Shown here: in pieces, positions 4,781 through 6,430 of the stretch
How positions within the stretch are numbered: the stretch's first letter is position 1
Layout: every line of letters starts with the position of its first letter
NCBI RefSeq assembly: GCF_001509475.1
Contig: NZ_LLZG01000127.1
Coordinates: 1-6,430 of the forward strand
Length of the DNA: 6,430 nucleotides
From: Streptomyces regalis
GTDB taxonomy: Bacteria; Actinomycetota; Actinomycetes; Streptomycetales; Streptomycetaceae
Direction of reading: 5' to 3'
Made by a program: the position numbers and the translations under genes
The notes under the pieces: generated by a model
Told to the model about the DNA's origin: nothing
The model's database searches: none
What the model saw: the letters and a program-made list of their open reading frames with translations, nothing else

Positions 4781-4945
4781 CTCTATTGCCCCATCATCCC
4801 CTGCCGCCCCATCCCCAAGGCGCAGCCTGACGGCGAAGCGGGACGAGCGAACCAGCCGGTGCCCGTAAGGCGCCCTCATGCAGCCACATCACGGCGCGCG
4901 GAACAGCACCGCCGCCCCAACCGGGCGCGGGCCGCTCGCCGATTC
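4781..4945. other. Intergenic stretch downstream of the 394-residue gene
   Basis: This lies on the minus strand between the stop codon at 4946 and the decayed gene. No motif-bearing ORF or clear hairpin was found. The start region of the decayed gene may be here, around the two adjacent ATG triplets at about 4792-4797, but those are out of frame with the conserved part. Confidence 0.3.
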
Positions 4946-6130
4946 CTATGCCCCTTCGCCGTCTGCGCGCAGGTGCTGCAGGTTGCGCTCTCTGTGACTG
5001 ACGGCCTCGGCGATCAACACGCTGCACAGTTCGACCAGTTCATGAGGCTGCTCGCGTACACGTTGCAGGCGAAGGGCGCGTTCCAGGACCTCCTGGTCGT
5101 CCAGTGAGTCGAGCCAGACGCGGACCGTCTCCGTTTCGGGCCCCTCTGGGAAAGGAGCGAGGACCTCAATGAGCCCGACACGGGCGACGACAGCAGCAAT
5201 CCTTTCCCCGGCCCGTACAGCAGCGGGTGCAAGGCCTGCAGTTTCCAGCTCCCCACGCAGATCGCCGTGCCCGATCGCGATGTCGAGGTGCGGCGGCAGC
5301 GGGCTTACGTCGTGGCCGCCGGTGATGAGCACGGGGACAGCTACAGTGCGCACCCACTCCTCCAGACCCTGCAGTTCGCGGGCGGCGATGGCCCACACTC
5401 CGGTGTGGGGCCGCTGCAACGACACTGTCGTCACCACGGAGAAGGGAATCCGGCTCCCGCGCGGGGCGCTGGCGAGGACGTCGCCTTCCCGCAGCGGCAG
5501 GCCATCGCCCGGCTGCGGATCCCGCTGGAGGGGAAGCGCAACGGTAAGGTCGCTGTGCGGATCATCCGGGTACACAGCGCCGAGCCGGGGTTCGAGCAGC
5601 ACCGGGGCTCGGTGCTTGGCCAGATTGGTGTACACGGCCAGGAGCCGCAGCGAATGCTCGTCGGGGTCTCGCCGCTGAAACGGCTGCAGCCGCTCGATCC
5701 GCTGTGCAAGAGGGGTACCAACATGCAACGGCGGAAGCCGGCGCCGCCGACCGTCACGGAACCACCTGGCGAGCGCGCCCGCGTCCGTGGCCGTGGGCAT
5801 CTCGACACCTCGGGCCTCCTCTTCCGTCAAAGGCCGTTCGAGTCCAGCTTCGACCTCCGCGTAAAGGGTGTGCTCCAGCGCAGCCCGCAACTGAGTCAGA
5901 GCGTCAGCTACGAGCCGTGCCACCGCCTGCGGGAGCGGGGCAACCGCCTTGACCACAACGTCCGCACGGTCGCCCCTGATCACCTCATCGAACGTGACCG
6001 GCCCCTGCGCGCTGTAGTCATGAGTCAACTGGAGCAGCCGGTCGATCGTGTGATCCACATGGGCCAGCGTTGCAACCACCTGCAGCTGGTAGTCCGGCAA
6101 CCAGGACCAGTCCGCGTCCGAAGGGCTCAT
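4946..6130 (-). CDS. Hypothetical protein, 394 residues, with RAALEH and NLAKHR motifs
   Basis: An intact ORF from ATG 6128-6130 to TAG 4946-4948 with strong third-position GC. Residues 13-95 are helical, with hydrophobic heptads and the motif LRAALEHTLYAEVE (RAALEH at 82-87). A conserved-looking segment RIERLQPFQ (144-152) and then VYTNLAKHR (167-174 region) follow. This order, LRxALxH, RIExLQP and NxxKHR, is familiar from actinobacterial hypothetical proteins of unknown role. R-x4-H is compatible with HEPN-type ribonuclease motifs, but the residue after R is A rather than polar, so no HEPN call is made. Residues 180-345 look beta-rich, and the C-terminus (346-385) is helical. No signal peptide or membrane segment is seen. 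It is likely transcribed alone and lies between a transposase fragment and a decayed gene, fitting an accessory or defence-type cargo, which is inferred. Confidence 0.72.
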   Translation of the reverse strand: MSPSDADWSWLPDYQLQVVATLAHVDHTIDRLLQLTHDYSAQGPVTFDEVIRGDRADVVVKAVAPLPQAVARLVADALTQLRAALEHTLYAEVEAGLERPLTEEEARGVEMPTATDAGALARWFRDGRRRRLPPLHVGTPLAQRIERLQPFQRRDPDEHSLRLLAVYTNLAKHRAPVLLEPRLGAVYPDDPHSDLTVALPLQRDPQPGDGLPLREGDVLASAPRGSRIPFSVVTTVSLQRPHTGVWAIAARELQGLEEWVRTVAVPVLITGGHDVSPLPPHLDIAIGHGDLRGELETAGLAPAAVRAGERIAAVVARVGLIEVLAPFPEGPETETVRVWLDSLDDQEVLERALRLQRVREQPHELVELCSVLIAEAVSHRERNLQHLRADGEGA

Positions 6131-6136
6131 GAGCAG

Positions 6137-6142
6137 ACCCTA
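6137..6142 (-). promoter_or_regulatory. TAGGGT box six bases before the start codon
   Basis: On the minus strand TAGGGT is followed by CTGCTC and ATG 6128-6130. This is the spacing expected if transcription starts at the A of ATG, giving a leaderless mRNA, and TAGGGT fits the Streptomyces -10 consensus. The same bases include AGGG seven bases before ATG and could instead be a Shine-Dalgarno sequence. A TTGACG lies upstream, but 22 bases from the box, too far for a normal -35. Confidence 0.42.
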
Positions 6143-6204
6143 ACGGCACACTCCCCCGCATCCGCGTCAATCAACGGCATCTCCCTCTAAGGGCTTGCAG
6201 ATCA

Positions 6205-6430
6205 TTAACACGTCGTCTTGATCATGCTGTTGAGGTTGTCGGTCTGAGCTCGAACCCGAGCCTGGAGGGCTGTGAGGGCGGCGGGCGGGGTGGCCGCCGG
6301 CGCGATGACGATGCTCTGCGCCTTGAGTAGGCTCCTGATCTTCAGCAGGGTGCGATGCATGGCAGTCCGGCTGCTGTCGAACAGCACGGCGAGGGGTTCC
6401 GCGGCCAGGGCGACCCGTAGGTGGAGCACG
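6205..6430 (-). CDS. Probable transposase C-terminal fragment (runs off right edge)
   Basis: The frame is open from the right edge to TAA 6205-6207, followed at once by a second stop, TGA. It gives about 75 residues. The first part, VLHLRVALAAEPLAVLFDSS and RTAMHRTLLKIRSLLKAQS, has a helix-turn-helix pattern (LAVLFDSSRTAMHRTLLKIRSLL). The protein ends NLNSMIKTTC. This combination resembles Streptomyces transposases and related proteins whose C-terminus carries an HTH of the LAxLFxVSxxTxxRAxxxxRPLL type and ends in a short KIKxxC tail. No catalytic residues are in view. It could instead be another DNA-binding protein. It runs in the same direction as the 394-residue gene, 74 bases upstream of it. 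Confidence 0.45.
   Translation of the reverse strand, partial: VLHLRVALAAEPLAVLFDSSRTAMHRTLLKIRSLLKAQSIVIAPAATPPAALTALQARVRAQTDNLNSMIKTTC

Noticed and set aside
5267..6190. Long plus-strand ORF of 307 residues
   Set aside because: It mirrors the 394-residue minus-strand gene and shows no motif. The minus frame is longer and has coherent helices and a good start.
6200..6225. GATCAT repeated at 6200 and 6220
   Set aside because: The repeat is only six bases long and partly encodes the end of the transposase fragment. There is no support for an attachment site or element end.
1..6430. tRNA, rRNA or CRISPR array
   Set aside because: No cloverleaf with a T-loop motif, no ribosomal RNA signature and no regularly spaced repeats were seen on either strand.

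Overview
The window is high-GC DNA with strong G/C preference at third codon positions, GTG and TTG starts, sparse Shine-Dalgarno sequences and protein families typical of Streptomyces or a close actinomycete. It reads as an accessory region rather than core chromosome. Transposase fragments run off both edges, a small gene is cut by an insertion sequence, and at least two further genes carry single-base frameshifts.

Left part (1-903, minus strand). The first 59 bases encode the N-terminus of an IS5-family transposase that continues off the left edge. The IS end appears to lie near 76-96, inside a small basic-protein gene that starts at a TTG with a good ribosome binding site. Upstream of that gene is an intact P-loop kinase-like gene (370-903).

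Centre left (904-2974). A non-coding stretch with three inverted repeats leads into a plus-strand, translationally overlapping set: a small unknown ORF (1327-1632), a short sigma-70-family sigma factor (1626-2243), and a Sel1/TPR-like protein with a proline-rich tail (2240-2974). This is the most coherent functional unit. It looks like an alternative sigma factor with a co-translated partner, possibly controlled by the inverted repeats upstream.

Centre right (2975-4940). About 670 bases contain no convincing gene, although traces of a decayed minus-strand ORF may be present, and they include a strong hairpin (3500-3528). A PD-(D/E)XK-type nuclease with two cysteine clusters follows on the plus strand (about 3654-4318), broken by a one-base deletion near 3743. 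It ends at a terminator-like hairpin. A C-rich tract follows, then a convergent minus-strand conserved gene (about 4457-4780) broken by two compensating single-base indels.

Right part (4946-6430, minus strand). An intact 394-residue protein of unknown function carries RAALEH and NLAKHR motifs and starts six bases after a TAGGGT box. A second transposase-like C-terminus enters from the right edge.

The repeated single-base indels either reflect real decay of an IS-rich region or are homopolymer sequencing errors. The sequence alone cannot decide which.
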